This document shows, in pieces, positions 26,790-36,879 of a stretch of 64,000 nucleotides of DNA. The stretch comes from Pseudomonas nitroreducens (GTDB taxonomy: Bacteria > Pseudomonadota > Gammaproteobacteria > Pseudomonadales > Pseudomonadaceae): contig NZ_JACHLI010000002.1 of NCBI RefSeq assembly GCF_014204515.1, positions 248,001 through 312,000 of the forward strand, read 5' to 3'. The first letter of the stretch is position 1; each line of letters opens with the position of its first letter. A program made the translations under genes and the position numbers. The notes under the pieces are model-generated. The model was given only the letters and a program-made list of their open reading frames with translations. It made no database searches and was not told where the DNA came from.

Positions 26790-27740
26790 TCACAGCGCAA
26801 ACGGCAAATGAATCCCCACCACCTGCCGCTGCGCCAGGCGCCGTTCGAACTCGCTCGGGTCGTGGATCAGCACGTCCTGCCCGGCAAACGCCTCGGCGGC
26901 GATCAGGCGTGACAGCCAGAAGCGCACGCAGGCCACCCGCAACATCGCTGGCCACAGCTCGGCCTCCAACGCGGTGAACGGCCGCTTGGCCGCATAAGCC
27001 GCCAGCAAGGCGCGGGCGCGCGGGGCGTCGAGGGCGCCGTCGTCGGTCGAGCACCAGTCGTTCACGGTGATCGCCAGGTCGTAGAGCATCCAGCCGGAGC
27101 TGGCATTGTAGAAGTCGATCACCCCGGCCAGGTGCGGGCCGTCGAACAGCACGTTGTCGCGGAACAGGTCGGCGTGCAGGTTGGCGCGCGGCAGCGCCGG
27201 TTGCTCGGCAAGCAGTCGGGCGATTTCTTTCAGCGAATTACCCAGCAGATCGGCGGCCGTGCCAGCAAGGTGCGACTGCATCTTCCCGCCTTCCTCCAGC
27301 ATCCAGCCCAGGCCTCGGTCGCTGGGGCGCTCGATGATCCGCTCGCGGGTCGCCAGGTGCAGGCGTGCCAGCAGGTTGCCGACTTCCTGGCAGTGGTGGT
27401 TGTTCGGCGAACGCTCATGCCGGCCAGCCAGGCGCGGCTGCAGCAGTGCCGGCTTGCCTTCGAGCTGGCGCAGGGCTTCGCCGCCCTGGGTGCGTAGGGC
27501 ATAGGGCACCGGCAGGTCGGCTTCGTGGAGCACGTCGAGCAGTTCGATGAAGAACGGCATCTCCTGCACCGGGCCGCGCTCCACCAGGGTCAGGACGAAT
27601 TCGCCCTGTTCCAGGCTGACGAAGAAGTTGCTGTTCTCCGAACCTTCCGCGATGCCGCGGAAATCCCGCAGCCGGCCGAGGCCATAGGGGGCGAGGAAGT
27701 CTTCGAGAACCGGACGTTCCAGAGGGGTGAATACCGACAT
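26790..27740 (-). CDS. thrB: Homoserine kinase ThrB (APH-fold type)
   Basis: 316 residues. Phosphorylates homoserine in threonine synthesis. This is the aminoglycoside-phosphotransferase-like ThrB, not the GHMP kinase of E. coli: catalytic Brenner loop NLHADLFRDNVLF, metal site GVIDFYNA, and the N-terminal MSVFTPLERPVLEDFLAPY typical of pseudomonad ThrB. The ATG at 27740 has AGAGG upstream; a TTG two codons earlier is less likely. Followed by the DUF2782 gene upstream on the same strand, as in P. aeruginosa. Confidence 0.93.
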   Translation of the reverse strand: MSVFTPLERPVLEDFLAPYGLGRLRDFRGIAEGSENSNFFVSLEQGEFVLTLVERGPVQEMPFFIELLDVLHEADLPVPYALRTQGGEALRQLEGKPALLQPRLAGRHERSPNNHHCQEVGNLLARLHLATRERIIERPSDRGLGWMLEEGGKMQSHLAGTAADLLGNSLKEIARLLAEQPALPRANLHADLFRDNVLFDGPHLAGVIDFYNASSGWMLYDLAITVNDWCSTDDGALDAPRARALLAAYAAKRPFTALEAELWPAMLRVACVRFWLSRLIAAEAFAGQDVLIHDPSEFERRLAQRQVVGIHLPFAL

Positions 27741-27774
27741 GCTCAATCCTCTGGAGCGTCGTGGTGGGGAAGGT

Positions 27775-28062
27775 TTACCAGCTGAATATCTGCCACTGCG
27801 GGATCAGCTTGTCGGGCTGGTCGGAGCGGATGAAGTTGCCGTCGCTGCCGTCCTGGCGCACCAGGAAGTACGGCTTGCCATGCTTGGGCACGACCTTGAT
27901 GGCGTAGAGGAAACCGTTCACGCGGTATTCCTGGATGGTCTTGTCGCCTTCCTGGCGGATGGTCACATCCGGTTCCGGCGTCGGGGCATCGTCCGCCGCC
28001 ATCACGGTGGTTGCACCAAGACCCAGCAGAGCGGCGAGCAACAGGCGGTTCAACGTACGCAT
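27775..28062 (-). CDS. DUF2782 family small exported protein
   Basis: 95 residues. Signal peptide MRTLNRLLLAALLGLGATTVMA, cleaved before ADDAP. The rest is the DUF2782 domain: PDVTIRQEGDKTIQEYRVNG, LYAIKVVPKHGKPYFLV, with a C-terminal WQIFSW. The function is unknown. It lies 34 bp upstream of thrB on the same strand and divergent from polA, a conserved position between thrB and polA in pseudomonads. Confidence 0.85.
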   Translation of the reverse strand: MRTLNRLLLAALLGLGATTVMAADDAPTPEPDVTIRQEGDKTIQEYRVNGFLYAIKVVPKHGKPYFLVRQDGSDGNFIRSDQPDKLIPQWQIFSW

Positions 28063-28136
28063 GATAACCTTGTCCCTTTGTCGAATTGGCTACGGACATT
28101 TTAGCCCGAGCCCTTCTGAAAAGGTTGATTCCCCTC

Positions 28137-30890
28137 ATGAGCCAAGCACCCCTCGTCCTCGTGGACGGCTCGTCCTACCTTTATCGCGCTTTCCATGCCC
28201 TGCCGCCGCTGATGACCTCCTCCGGCATGCCCACGGGAGCGGTCAAGGGCGTGCTGAACATGCTCAAGAGCCTGCGCAAGCAGTACCCGGACAGCCCTTT
28301 CGCAGTGGTGTTCGATGCCAAGGGCGGGACCTTCCGCGACGAGATGTTCGCCGAGTACAAGGCCAACCGTCCTTCGATGCCGGACGACCTGCGGGTGCAG
28401 GTGGAGCCGCTGCACGCCACGGTGCGCGCCCTTGGCCTGCCGCTGCTGTGCGTGGAAGGCGTGGAAGCGGACGACGTGATCGGCACCCTGGCCCGGCAGA
28501 GTGCAGCCGGCGGCCGGGCGGTGGTGATCTCCACCGGTGACAAGGACATGGCGCAACTGGTCGACGGGCACATTACGCTGGTCAACACGATGACCGGTAG
28601 CGTGCTCGATGTGGATGGCGTTAAGGAGAAATTCGGTGTCGGTCCTGAGCTGATCATCGATTACCTGGCGCTGATGGGCGACAAGGTCGACAACATTCCC
28701 GGCGTACCCGGTGTTGGCGAAAAGACCGCGCTGGGCCTGCTTACCGGCGTCGGTGGTGGCCTGGATGTGCTCTACGCCAGCCTGAACAAGGTGCCCGAAC
28801 TGCCGATCCGCGGCGCCAAGGGCCTGCCGGCCAAGCTCGAAGAACACAAGGACATGGCCTACCTGTCCTACCAGCTCGCCACCATCAAGTGCGATGTCGA
28901 ACTGAATATCGAGATCGACGCCCTGCACCCCGGTGAGCCGGACCGCGAAGCCCTGACCGAGCTGTATCGCACCCTCGAATTCAAGACCGGGCTGGACGAC
29001 CTCCAGCGCCAGGCAGCCAAGGCCGGCAGCCCGCAGCTGGCGCTGGAAGAGGCGCCGGCTGCTGCCGAGGCCGAGAAGAGCTACGAGATTGTCCTGGAAC
29101 AAGCGCAGTTCGATGCCTGGCTGAAGAAGCTGGAAGCCGCCGAGCTGATCGCCTTCGATACCGAGACCACCAGCCTCGATCCGCAGCAGGCGCAGGTGGT
29201 GGGCGTGTCCTTCGCCGTGAAAGAGGGCGAGGCCGCCTATGTGCCGCTGGCTCACAGCTATATGGGCGTACCGGCGCAGCTGGACCGCGACGCTGTGCTC
29301 AAGGCCCTCAAGCCGCTGCTGGAGGACCCGAAGAAGCGCAAGGTCGGCCAGCACGCCAAGTACGACATGAACGTCCTGGCCAACGCCTCGACACCCATCG
29401 CCGTGCAGGGCATTGCCTTCGACACCATGCTCGAATCCTACGTGCTGGACTCCACCGCGACCCGCCACGACATGGACAGCCTGGCGCTCAAGTACCTGGG
29501 CCACAGCACCATTCGCTTCGAGGACATCGCCGGCAAGGGTGCCAAGCAACTGACCTTCGACCAGATCGCCCTGGAGCAGGCCGGCCCCTACGCCGCCGAA
29601 GATGCCGACGTGACCCTGCGCCTGCACCAGACCCTGTGGCAGAAGCTGGAAGCCATCCCGTCGCTGGCCAAGGTCCTCACCGAGATCGAGATGCCGCTGG
29701 TGCCGGTGCTGGCGCGCATCGAGCGCAACGGCGCACTGGTCGACGCCAACCTGCTGGGCAAGCAGAGCGTCGAGCTGGGCGAGAAGATGGTCGAGCTGCA
29801 GCGCCAGGCCTTCGACCTGGCAGGTGAGGAGTTCAACCTCGGCTCGCCCAAGCAGCTGGGCGCCATCCTTTATGAAAAGCTCGGCCTGCCGGTGCTGTCC
29901 AAGACCGCCACCGGCCAGCCGTCCACCGCCGAGAACGTCCTCGCCGAGCTGGCCGAGCAGGACTACGAGCTGCCCAAGGTGATCATGCAGTACCGCTCCA
30001 TGAGCAAGCTCAAGAGCACCTACACCGACAAGCTGCCGGAGCAGATCAACCCGCGCACCGGGCGCATCCACACCAGCTACCACCAGGCCGTGGCGGCGAC
30101 CGGCCGGCTGTCCTCCAGCGACCCGAACCTGCAGAACATCCCGATCCGCACCGCCGAGGGCCGCCGCATCCGCCAGGCTTTCGTCGCGCCCAAGGGCTAC
30201 CAGCTGCTGGCGGCGGACTACTCGCAGATCGAACTGCGCATCATGGCCCACCTGGCCAAGGACGAAGGCCTGCTGGACGCCTTCCGCCATGACCGCGACG
30301 TACACCGCGCCACCGCCGCCGAAGTCTTCGGCGTGCCGCTGGACGAGGTCACCGGCGATCAGCGCCGCAGCGCCAAGGCGATCAACTTCGGCCTGATCTA
30401 CGGCATGAGCGCCTTCGGCCTGGCCAAGCAGATCGGCGTCGAGCGCAAGGAAGCCCAGGCCTACATCGACCGCTACTTCGCCCGTTACCCGGGCGTGCTG
30501 GCCTACATGGAGCGCACCCGCGCCCAGGCTGCTGAGCAGGGCTTCGTCGAGACCCTGTTCGGCCGTCGCCTGTACCTGCCGGAAATCGCCTCGAAGAACG
30601 GCGCCATGCGCAAGGCCGCCGAGCGCACCGCGATCAACGCGCCGATGCAGGGCACGGCTGCGGACATCATGAAGCGCGCCATGGTGGCTGTGGATAACTG
30701 GCTGCAGGAAAGCGGCATCGATGCCCGCGTCATCCTCCAGGTGCACGACGAACTGGTGCTGGAGGTGCGCGAAGACCTGGTCGACCAGGTCCGTGATGGC
30801 ATTCGGCCGCTGATGAGCGACGCGGCGCAGCTGGACGTGCCGCTGGTCGTCGAAGCCGGTGTGGGAGCGAACTGGGACGAGGCCCACTGA
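28137..30890 (+). CDS. polA: DNA polymerase I
   Basis: 917 residues, normal length. 5'-3' exonuclease domain (1-~290: [40 protein letters not shown]), proofreading 3'-5' exonuclease (~315-500) with intact carboxylates ([23 protein letters not shown]), and polymerase A domain with motif [14 protein letters not shown], motif [16 protein letters not shown] and motif [11 protein letters not shown]. The start at 28137 gives the conserved [15 protein letters not shown]. Works in Okazaki-fragment processing and repair. Confidence 0.97.
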   Translation: MSQAPLVLVDGSSYLYRAFHALPPLMTSSGMPTGAVKGVLNMLKSLRKQYPDSPFAVVFDAKGGTFRDEMFAEYKANRPSMPDDLRVQVEPLHATVRALGLPLLCVEGVEADDVIGTLARQSAAGGRAVVISTGDKDMAQLVDGHITLVNTMTGSVLDVDGVKEKFGVGPELIIDYLALMGDKVDNIPGVPGVGEKTALGLLTGVGGGLDVLYASLNKVPELPIRGAKGLPAKLEEHKDMAYLSYQLATIKCDVELNIEIDALHPGEPDREALTELYRTLEFKTGLDDLQRQAAKAGSPQLALEEAPAAAEAEKSYEIVLEQAQFDAWLKKLEAAELIAFDTETTSLDPQQAQVVGVSFAVKEGEAAYVPLAHSYMGVPAQLDRDAVLKALKPLLEDPKKRKVGQHAKYDMNVLANASTPIAVQGIAFDTMLESYVLDSTATRHDMDSLALKYLGHSTIRFEDIAGKGAKQLTFDQIALEQAGPYAAEDADVTLRLHQTLWQKLEAIPSLAKVLTEIEMPLVPVLARIERNGALVDANLLGKQSVELGEKMVELQRQAFDLAGEEFNLGSPKQLGAILYEKLGLPVLSKTATGQPSTAENVLAELAEQDYELPKVIMQYRSMSKLKSTYTDKLPEQINPRTGRIHTSYHQAVAATGRLSSSDPNLQNIPIRTAEGRRIRQAFVAPKGYQLLAADYSQIELRIMAHLAKDEGLLDAFRHDRDVHRATAAEVFGVPLDEVTGDQRRSAKAINFGLIYGMSAFGLAKQIGVERKEAQAYIDRYFARYPGVLAYMERTRAQAAEQGFVETLFGRRLYLPEIASKNGAMRKAAERTAINAPMQGTAADIMKRAMVAVDNWLQESGIDARVILQVHDELVLEVREDLVDQVRDGIRPLMSDAAQLDVPLVVEAGVGANWDEAH

Positions 30891-30908
30891 TCGACTGGAC
30901 GAACGGTC

Positions 30909-30935
30909 GGAGGGCCCGCTGGACGGGCCTTCCGG
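30909..30935 (+). terminator. Hairpin downstream of polA
   Basis: GGAGGGCCCG, loop CTGGA, CGGGCCTTCC, 18 bp past the polA stop; no T-run follows directly. Possible terminator or 3' stabiliser. Confidence 0.55.
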
Positions 30936-30989
30936 CAAGCCTGAAGGGGTACTTTCGGGCCTTCCACAAAAAATCTTTTGTGACCCGCT

Positions 30990-31016
30990 GAACTTCACCT
31001 CGGGAGCCGAGTCAGA
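30990..31016 (+). promoter_or_regulatory. AlgU (sigma-22/RpoE-type) promoter of the small RNA
   Basis: GAACTT at 30990-30995, a 16-bp spacer, then TCAGA at 31012-31016, close to the AlgU consensus GAACTT-N16/17-TCTGA. The predicted start is about 31022-31023. Confidence 0.8.
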
Positions 31017-31021
31017 ACTCG

Positions 31022-31152
31022 TGAATGGCTGGTGAAGCCCTTCGATGCTCCTTTGCAGTGTTTAGTGTTGGCAGATTACTGGACCCCGCCCTAGCGGTCC
31101 GGACTTAAACCCCGAACTTCCCCCTCCCCATACGAAGCTCGGGGTTTTTTTT
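31022..31152 (+). ncRNA. ersA: ErsA-type small RNA between polA and engB
   Basis: The position, length and promoter type match ErsA of P. aeruginosa, a ~132-nt Hfq-binding RNA between polA and engB that is driven by AlgU and controls algC and oprD mRNAs. Evidence here: the AlgU-type promoter at 30990; a C-rich unpaired stretch (CTTCCCCCTCCCCATACG, 31116-31133) suited to pairing with Shine-Dalgarno regions; and a rho-independent terminator in which CCCCGA (31110-31115) pairs with TCGGGG (31139-31144), followed by eight T residues. The predicted length from start to T-run is about 130 nt. Targets in this strain are inferred only. Confidence 0.85.
31110..31152 (+). terminator. Rho-independent terminator of ersA
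   Basis: Stem CCCCGA-A-CTTC with GAAG-C-TCGGGG, loop CCCCTCCCCATAC, then TTTTTTTT. Confidence 0.9.
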
Positions 31153-31167
31153 GCCTGCGATTTGGCC

Positions 31168-31830
31168 TCAGGCCTCCTCGCCGGCTTCCTCTTCTTCCTC
31201 GTCCAGCAGCCCCAGCCAGCCGGCCAGGACCAGTTGCGCCTCTTCCACGCCCTGGCGCTTGGGTGCCGAGAACAGCTGCAGGGTGGCGACATCGCCCCAG
31301 CCGTCGAGGATCTCCTTGCGGGTCTTGAGCAGCGCGTTCTTCGCCGCGCCATAGGCCAGCTTGTCGGCCTTGGTCAGCAGCACGTGGATCGGCAGCTGGC
31401 TGGCCTGCGCCCAGTCGAGCATCAGGCGGTCGAAATCGGTCAGCGGGTGACGGATATCCATCATCAGCACGACGCCGGCTAGCGCATTGCGGCTGGAGAG
31501 ATAAGCTTCCAGGTGCTGCTGCCAGTGCAGCTTCAGCGGGATCGGCACCTTGGCGTAACCGTAGCCGGGCAGGTCGACCAGGCGGCGTTCGTCATCCAGG
31601 CGAAAGAAGTTCAGCAACTGGGTGCGGCCGGGGGTCTTGGAGGTCCGTGCCAGGTTCGCGTGGGTCAGCGCATTCAGCGCGCTGGACTTGCCCGCGTTGG
31701 ATCGGCCGGCGAAGGCGACTTCCAGGCCGGAATCCTCCGGGCACTGGTTCACCTTGGCGGCGGAAATGAGGAAAGTGGCCTGCTGGCAGAGGCCGAGAAT
31801 GGGGTTTTTCGCAGTGTTCTTCGAGGACAT
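31168..31830 (-). CDS. engB: Ribosome biogenesis GTPase EngB/YsxC
   Basis: 220 residues from the ATG at 31830 ([17 protein letters not shown]); a longer frame adds 48 basic residues that reach into the opposite cytochrome promoter and is not believed. G1 GRSNAGKSS, switch regions around [10 protein letters not shown]3 DLPGYGYA, G4 TKADK, G5 FSAPK. Essential GTPase for 50S assembly. The C-terminal tail is Glu-rich ([13 protein letters not shown]). Convergent with polA-ersA, divergent from the cytochrome genes. Confidence 0.95.
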   Translation of the reverse strand: MSSKNTAKNPILGLCQQATFLISAAKVNQCPEDSGLEVAFAGRSNAGKSSALNALTHANLARTSKTPGRTQLLNFFRLDDERRLVDLPGYGYAKVPIPLKLHWQQHLEAYLSSRNALAGVVLMMDIRHPLTDFDRLMLDWAQASQLPIHVLLTKADKLAYGAAKNALLKTRKEILDGWGDVATLQLFSAPKRQGVEEAQLVLAGWLGLLDEEEEEAGEEA

Positions 31831-32010
31831 GGGTAACTTCGCGGCGGGTGCGACGCGGTGTCGCGGGGGGCGGTTTCGTTTCCGTTTGGGCATCTGAAGT
31901 ATATAATGCCGCGGATTTTGTGTGCGCTTTATCCCCCAGGGTCGAGCCACACGGGAACGTTGGAGTCCGCGCAATCAAGAACGTGGATGTTCCCTGCGAT
32001 GAGGACAATC

Positions 32011-32301
32011 ATGAAGAAACTGCTGTTCGCAGCCATCGTTGCCGCGCTGGCATCCAGCGCCCTGGCGGCCCAGGATCCGGAAGCCGTTTTCAACAGAGCC
32101 TGTGGCGCCTGCCACAATGGTCAGTTGCCAATGGCGCCGAAGAAGGGCGACGCCGCCGCTTGGAAGCCACGCCTGGACAAGGGCATGGACACGCTGGTGC
32201 AACATGTGACCACCGGTTTCAACGCGATGCCGCCTCGCGGCCTGTGCACCGACTGCAGCGCCGAGGATTACCAGACAATTATCCAGTGGATGTCGAAGTA
32301 A
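32011..32301 (+). CDS. Cytochrome c5-like monoheme protein
   Basis: 96 residues. Signal peptide MKKLLFAAIVAALASSALA, then a monoheme domain with CGACH as heme site, the Met ligand in FNAMPPRG and the extra CTDC pair that forms a disulfide in cytochrome c5. The ATG at 32011 has GAGGA upstream. Periplasmic electron carrier, encoded 45 bp before cytochrome c4; together they feed terminal oxidases in pseudomonads. Confidence 0.92.
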   Translation: MKKLLFAAIVAALASSALAAQDPEAVFNRACGACHNGQLPMAPKKGDAAAWKPRLDKGMDTLVQHVTTGFNAMPPRGLCTDCSAEDYQTIIQWMSK

Positions 32302-32346
32302 CCTCCGGCCTTACTCTTTCACCCTTAGCCGTTATTGGATTAGCTG

Positions 32347-32952
32347 ATGAACAAATTGATCGTGAGTCTGCTGTTGACCCTGGGTCTTGTCGGTGTGGCG
32401 AACGCCGCGGGCGATGCCAAGGCCGGTCAGGCGAAAGCTGCTGTCTGTGGTGCCTGCCACGGTGCCGATGGCAACAGCATGGCGCCCAACTTCCCGAAAC
32501 TGGCCGGGCAGGGTGAGCGTTACCTGCTCAAGCAGATGCACGACATCAAGGACGGCAAGCGTACCGTGCTGGAAATGACCGGCCTGCTGACCAACCTCAG
32601 CGACGAGGACCTGGCCGACATCGCCGCCTACTTCTCCAGCCAGAACGGCAGCATCGGCGCCGCCGATCCCAAGCTGGTCGCCCAGGGCGAAGCCCTGTTC
32701 CGCGGCGGCAAGCTCGCCGAAGGCATGCCGGCCTGCACCGGTTGCCACAACCCCAGCGGCCTGGGCAATGCCGAAGCCGGCTTCCCGCACCTGGGTGGCC
32801 AGCACGCGGCCTACACCGCCAAGCAGCTGACCGCCTTCCGCGAGGGCGAGCGCACCAACGACGGCGACGCGATGATCATGCGCAGCATCGCCGCCAAGCT
32901 GTCCAACAAGGACATCGCTGCGATCTCCAGCTACATCGAAGGCCTGCACTAA
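32347..32952 (+). CDS. cc4: Cytochrome c4 (diheme)
   Basis: 201 residues. Signal peptide MNKLIVSLLLTLGLVGVANA. Two homologous monoheme domains with CGACH (~34) and CTGCH (~132), each with a downstream axial Met (GLLTNLS region; DAMIMRSIAAKLS). Periplasmic diheme carrier that donates electrons to cytochrome c oxidases. Followed by a strong terminator. Confidence 0.95.
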   Translation: MNKLIVSLLLTLGLVGVANAAGDAKAGQAKAAVCGACHGADGNSMAPNFPKLAGQGERYLLKQMHDIKDGKRTVLEMTGLLTNLSDEDLADIAAYFSSQNGSIGAADPKLVAQGEALFRGGKLAEGMPACTGCHNPSGLGNAEAGFPHLGGQHAAYTAKQLTAFREGERTNDGDAMIMRSIAAKLSNKDIAAISSYIEGLH

Positions 32953-32996
32953 GCAGCCTGGCGCGGGCGGAAACGCCAAAGCGACAATTTGCTTCG

Positions 32997-33027
32997 AAAA
33001 AAGGGTGGCTTCGGCCACCCTTTTTTG
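32997..33027 (+). terminator. Terminator after cytochrome c4
   Basis: AAAAAAGGGTGGC, loop TTCG, GCCACCCTTTTTT: a 13-bp stem with a UUCG tetraloop. Confidence 0.95.
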
Positions 33028-33135
33028 CATCCGCCCCCACTACAATGCTCCGAACTGTGTCTGGCCTTTCCGGTCAAACCGCTTCATCCCGCTGCGCCAT
33101 GGGCGCGGCGGTTCCGCTCAGCCAAGGAGTGAACC

Positions 33136-33777
33136 ATGCGTAACCTGATTTTCACCGCCGCGCTTGCCTTCGCCGGCCTGTTCGCCTTCAACGCGAACGC
33201 AGCCGATTTCGAAGCGGGCAAGAACTACACCGAGCTGAGCCAGGCCGTACCGGTCTCCCAGCCCGGCAAGATCGAGGTGGTGGAGCTGTTCTGGTACGGT
33301 TGCCCGCACTGCTATGCCTTCGAACCGACCATCAACCCGTGGATCGAGAAGCTGCCCGCCGACGTGCACTTCGTGCGCATTCCGGCCATGTTCGGCGGTA
33401 TCTGGGACATCCACGGCCAGCTGTTCCTGACCCTGGAATCCATGGGCGTGGAGAAGAAGGTCCACCACGCGATCTTCGAGAAGCTGCACAGCAACCCGAA
33501 GGGCCTGACCACTCCGGATGAGATGGCTGATTTCGTCGCCGAACAGGGCATCGACAAGGCCAAGTTCCTCAGCACCTACAACTCCTTCGCCATCAAGGGC
33601 CAGCTCGAGAAGGCCAAGAAACTGGCGATGGCCTACCAGGTCAGCGGCGTGCCGACCATGGTGGTCAATGGCAAGTACCGCTTCGACATCGGTTCGGCCG
33701 GCAGCCCGGACGAGGCGCTGCAGCTGGCCGACCAGCTGATCGCCAAGGAACGCGCCGACGCCAAGGCCGCGCAGTAA
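33136..33777 (+). CDS. dsbA: Thiol:disulfide interchange protein DsbA
   Basis: 213 residues. Periplasmic oxidase that introduces disulfides into exported proteins. Signal peptide MRNLIFTAALAFAGLFAFNANA; active site FWYGCPHCYAFEP; cis-proline loop VSGVPTMVVNGKY. Start supported by AAGGAG upstream. The following gene starts 12 bp downstream and may be cotranscribed. Confidence 0.96.
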   Translation: MRNLIFTAALAFAGLFAFNANAADFEAGKNYTELSQAVPVSQPGKIEVVELFWYGCPHCYAFEPTINPWIEKLPADVHFVRIPAMFGGIWDIHGQLFLTLESMGVEKKVHHAIFEKLHSNPKGLTTPDEMADFVAEQGIDKAKFLSTYNSFAIKGQLEKAKKLAMAYQVSGVPTMVVNGKYRFDIGSAGSPDEALQLADQLIAKERADAKAAQ

Positions 33778-33789
33778 GGGCCGACGACG

Positions 33790-34662
33790 ATGCTGCGCCG
33801 GCGTACCCGTGATCGTGTCGCAGGAGCCTGCGTTCCGCGGGTGAATGCGACTCACGGCACGCCTGCCGGGCTGCCCGACGACGGCCGGCTGCGCCTGCTC
33901 AGCTTCAATATCCAGGTTGGCATCAGTACCGAAAGGTACCGCCACTACCTGACCCGCGGCTGGCAGCACCTGCTGCCGGCTGCCGGGCGCGCCGGCAACC
34001 TGCAGCGCATCGGCGAGCTGCTCCAGGACTACGATGTAGTCGCCCTGCAGGAAGCCGACGGCGGCAGCATCCGCTCCGGCAACATCAACCAGGTCGAACA
34101 CCTGGCCCATCTCGGTGCCTTCCCGTACTGGTACCAGCAGCTCAACCGCAACCTCGGGCGCCTTGCCCAACACAGCAATGGCCTGCTCAGCCGCCTGCAG
34201 CCCAGCGCCCTGGAAGACCACCCGCTGCCCGGCCCGCCCGGACGCGGCGCGATCCTCATGCGCTTCGGCGAAGGCAAGGACGCACTGGCGGTGGTGATGA
34301 TGCACCTGGCCCTCGGCGCGCGCACCCGCACCCGCCAGCTCGCCTACATCCGCGAGCTGCTGCAGGATTATCGCCACCACGTGCTGATGGGCGACATGAA
34401 CACCCACGCCACCGACCTGCTGGAAAGCTCGCCGCTGCGCGACCTCCAGCTCATCGCCCCGCAGGTCGAGGCCACCTTCCCCAGCTGGCGCCCGCAGCGC
34501 TGCCTGGACCACATCCTGCTCAGTTCCGAGCTGGCGCTGGAACGCGTCAGTGTCCTCCCGCACCCGATTTCCGACCACCTGCCGGTGGCCGTGGAAATCC
34601 GCCTGCCGGATGCCCTGCGTTCGTCCTCGTCGCTCGTCTTGCGCGGCGAGGCCCCTGAATGA
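33790..34662 (+). CDS. Endonuclease/exonuclease/phosphatase family protein
   Basis: 290 residues. EEP fold: LSFNIQV (Asn), LQEADGG (Glu metal ligand), [10 protein letters not shown] (His), [10 protein letters not shown] (Asp/Asn), CLDHILLS and SDHLPVAVE (catalytic Asp-His). No signal peptide; the first ~30 residues are a basic, poorly conserved lead. Substrates in this family range from DNA to phospholipids and inositol phosphates, so the role is open. Its stop overlaps the start of the diguanylate cyclase gene by 4 bp (ATGA), so the two are coupled. Confidence 0.88.
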   Translation: MLRRRTRDRVAGACVPRVNATHGTPAGLPDDGRLRLLSFNIQVGISTERYRHYLTRGWQHLLPAAGRAGNLQRIGELLQDYDVVALQEADGGSIRSGNINQVEHLAHLGAFPYWYQQLNRNLGRLAQHSNGLLSRLQPSALEDHPLPGPPGRGAILMRFGEGKDALAVVMMHLALGARTRTRQLAYIRELLQDYRHHVLMGDMNTHATDLLESSPLRDLQLIAPQVEATFPSWRPQRCLDHILLSSELALERVSVLPHPISDHLPVAVEIRLPDALRSSSSLVLRGEAPE

Positions 34663-36701
34663 GTCGCGACGACGACCAACGCTGGAAACAGAAGTACCTC
34701 GACAGCCTCGAACAGCAGGAAAAGCTCGAGCGCCGCTGGGATGCCCGCGTCGACCTGTTGCGCCGCGGCCTGGTGCGCAGCAGCCTGGCGGCCGAAGGCA
34801 GCGACAAGGCGGTGGACGCCTGCATGGCCGAGCTGCGCGAAGTGCTGCGTCGCGACGACATGGACGCCGGCCTGTCGCGGCTGATTCCACAGCTGGAGAA
34901 GGCCGTGCTCGACTCCGAGCAGCGCCGCCAGCAGCGCATCGAACAGAACATCGCCGCCCTCAGCCAGCTGTCCCAGCAACTGCTGACGCTGGACCTGCCG
35001 GGCGACGTGCGCAAACCGCTCAAGCGCCTGGCCAAGGACATCCCCAGCCGCGCCAGCACCTCCCGTGAACTGCCGGTGCTGCTCAGCGAGCTGAGCCGCC
35101 TGCAGCGCCAGGTGATCGAGCATTTCGGTGACGCCGCAGCGGAGCAGCGCCCCGGCTTCCTCCAGCGGCTGTTCGGCAGCCGCGACAACGCAGCCGCCGA
35201 CCCGGCCGCTGCCGTGGCGGAAGCGGCCGAGACTGCTGCGCCAGCCCCGGCACCTGCCCAGGAGCCAGCGCCCGAGGCGCCCGCCCGTGTGGCAGCCGAG
35301 GCGCCTGCGCCTGTCCCGATAGCCCCGGTTATCCCTGTGCCCGCGCTTGCCGAGGCCGATTCCGCCGAGACTGTGCCCGAGCCGCTGGCCGAGGCGCCCG
35401 CGGCCATCGCCCAGCGGGTGGCCAGCGCACCGTCGCCGTCCATCGCCGCCCTGCAGCCGGTGGTGCTGGCCGACCCGGCGGTCGAGCCGGTCGCCCTGCC
35501 GACAGCGGTCGGGGAAGCCTTCACCGCCGGGCCCGCCGATCAACCCGATAGCACCCTGCTCGATAGCCTGCCGGTGCCGCCGGGGCTGTTCGGCAGCGCC
35601 GAAGAGGCCAGCCACGCCAGCGATCCCTATGCCCTGCCGCCGCGCCCGGAGCCGGGCTACAGCGCCGTGGCGCCGCACATCGAGGCCAGCCTGCTGCACC
35701 TGCTGGACGAAATGAACCTGCCGGCCGCCCAGCAACCCCAGGCCGAAGCCCTGCGCTCGCGCATCCACGGCAGCCTCAACTGGTACGAACTGGTGCCGGT
35801 GCTGGACGATCTGGCGGTGCTCGTGCTGTCGCTCAACGACAGCGGCCAGCGTGAGTTCGAAGGCTATCTGCACCAGCTCAATGCACGCCTGGGGGCCTTC
35901 CTCGACGGCCTGCAGGCGGTGCAGGACAACTATTCCGGCTCCAGTTCCAGCGCCCGCGACCTCGACGATACCCTGCGCGAACAGGTCAGCGGCCTGAAGG
36001 ACAGCGTGCTGGAGGCTACCGACCTGGAAGGCCTCAAGCGCAATGTCGAGTCGCGCCTGCAGGGGCTGGTCGGCACCATGGACCGCTTCCGCGAAGAGCG
36101 CGAGACCCGCGAGCGTGAGGTGGGCGAGCGCATCCAGTCGCTGATGACCCGCGTGTCCAGCATGGAAGAGGAGGCCCGGACCTTCCAGGCCAATATCGAG
36201 GACCAGCGCCAGAAGGCCATGACCGACGCGCTGACCGGCCTGCCCAACCGCGCGGCCCTGAGCGAACGCCTGGAGCTGGAGGTTTCGCGCTGGCAGCGTT
36301 ATGGCGGCGATCTGTTGCTGGCGGTGATCGACGTCGACCACTTCAAACGGATCAACGACGGCTTCGGCCACCTGGCCGGTGACAAGGTACTGAAGATCAT
36401 CGCTAACGAACTGGCCAAGCGCCTGCGCAAGACCGACTTCATCGCCCGCTACGGCGGCGAGGAGTTCGTCGTGCTGCTGCCGGCAACGCCCCTGGACGGC
36501 GGCCGCCAGCTGCTCGACGGGCTGCGCGGGGCCATCGAGGCCTGCCCGTTCCACTTCAAGGGCCAGCGCCTGAGCATCACCTGTTCGGTCGGCCTGACCG
36601 CCTTCCGCAACGAGGAAGCCGGCGAGGTCGCCTTCGAGCGGGCCGACCAGGCGCTTTACCGCGCCAAGCGCGGCGGGCGCAACCGCCTGGAAGTCGACTG
36701 A
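34659..36701 (+). CDS. dgcH: Cytoplasmic diguanylate cyclase with GGDEF domain (DgcH type)
   Basis: 680 residues. No membrane helix. Residues 1-160 form a helical, coiled-coil-prone region; ~175-320 is a very Ala/Pro-rich, probably disordered linker; ~340-515 another helical region with heptad character; the GGDEF domain begins at [14 protein letters not shown] (~525). The active motif is [11 protein letters not shown] (GGEEF) and the inhibitory site RxxD is present five residues before it (RKTD). It makes c-di-GMP from two GTP and should be product-inhibited. Position after dsbA and the EEP gene matches PA5487 (DgcH) as remembered. Confidence 0.9.
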   Translation: MSRDDDQRWKQKYLDSLEQQEKLERRWDARVDLLRRGLVRSSLAAEGSDKAVDACMAELREVLRRDDMDAGLSRLIPQLEKAVLDSEQRRQQRIEQNIAALSQLSQQLLTLDLPGDVRKPLKRLAKDIPSRASTSRELPVLLSELSRLQRQVIEHFGDAAAEQRPGFLQRLFGSRDNAAADPAAAVAEAAETAAPAPAPAQEPAPEAPARVAAEAPAPVPIAPVIPVPALAEADSAETVPEPLAEAPAAIAQRVASAPSPSIAALQPVVLADPAVEPVALPTAVGEAFTAGPADQPDSTLLDSLPVPPGLFGSAEEASHASDPYALPPRPEPGYSAVAPHIEASLLHLLDEMNLPAAQQPQAEALRSRIHGSLNWYELVPVLDDLAVLVLSLNDSGQREFEGYLHQLNARLGAFLDGLQAVQDNYSGSSSSARDLDDTLREQVSGLKDSVLEATDLEGLKRNVESRLQGLVGTMDRFREERETREREVGERIQSLMTRVSSMEEEARTFQANIEDQRQKAMTDALTGLPNRAALSERLELEVSRWQRYGGDLLLAVIDVDHFKRINDGFGHLAGDKVLKIIANELAKRLRKTDFIARYGGEEFVVLLPATPLDGGRQLLDGLRGAIEACPFHFKGQRLSITCSVGLTAFRNEEAGEVAFERADQALYRAKRGGRNRLEVD

Positions 36702-36712
36702 AACCAAGATCC

Positions 36713-36850
36713 GTGCAGGAGCGAGCCTGCTCGCGAACCCCACCACGGCCTGTGCTGATCGCGGCCGAAGTCCGCCCCCGCGGGGTGTGCAGCTCTGCAG
36801 GAGCCGACTTCGTCCGCGATGGCCCGATTCGCGAGCAAGCTCGCTCCTGC
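36713..36850. repeat. REP-like palindrome cluster (GCAGGAGCGAGCCTGCTCGCGAA type)
   Basis: Left arm GCAGGAGCGAGCCTGCTCGC, right arm GCGAGCAAGCTCGCTCCTGC at 36831-36850. Between them lies part of a second palindrome (GATCGCGGCCGAAGTCCGC; GGAGCCGACTTCGTCCGCG), so one repeat type appears nested in another. Confidence 0.8.
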
Positions 36851-36879
36851 TAAAAACGACTTCCGTTCATCCTGGAAAA

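Noticed and set aside
27743..28138. Frame overlapping the DUF2782 gene and polA promoter
   Set aside because: The DUF2782 gene in the other frame has a proper signal peptide and family match.
28101..30998. A very long open frame antisense to polA (965 codons)
   Set aside because: High GC with third-position bias keeps the antisense frame open; no ribosome-binding site, domain or normal amino-acid composition, and polA is unmistakable on the other strand.
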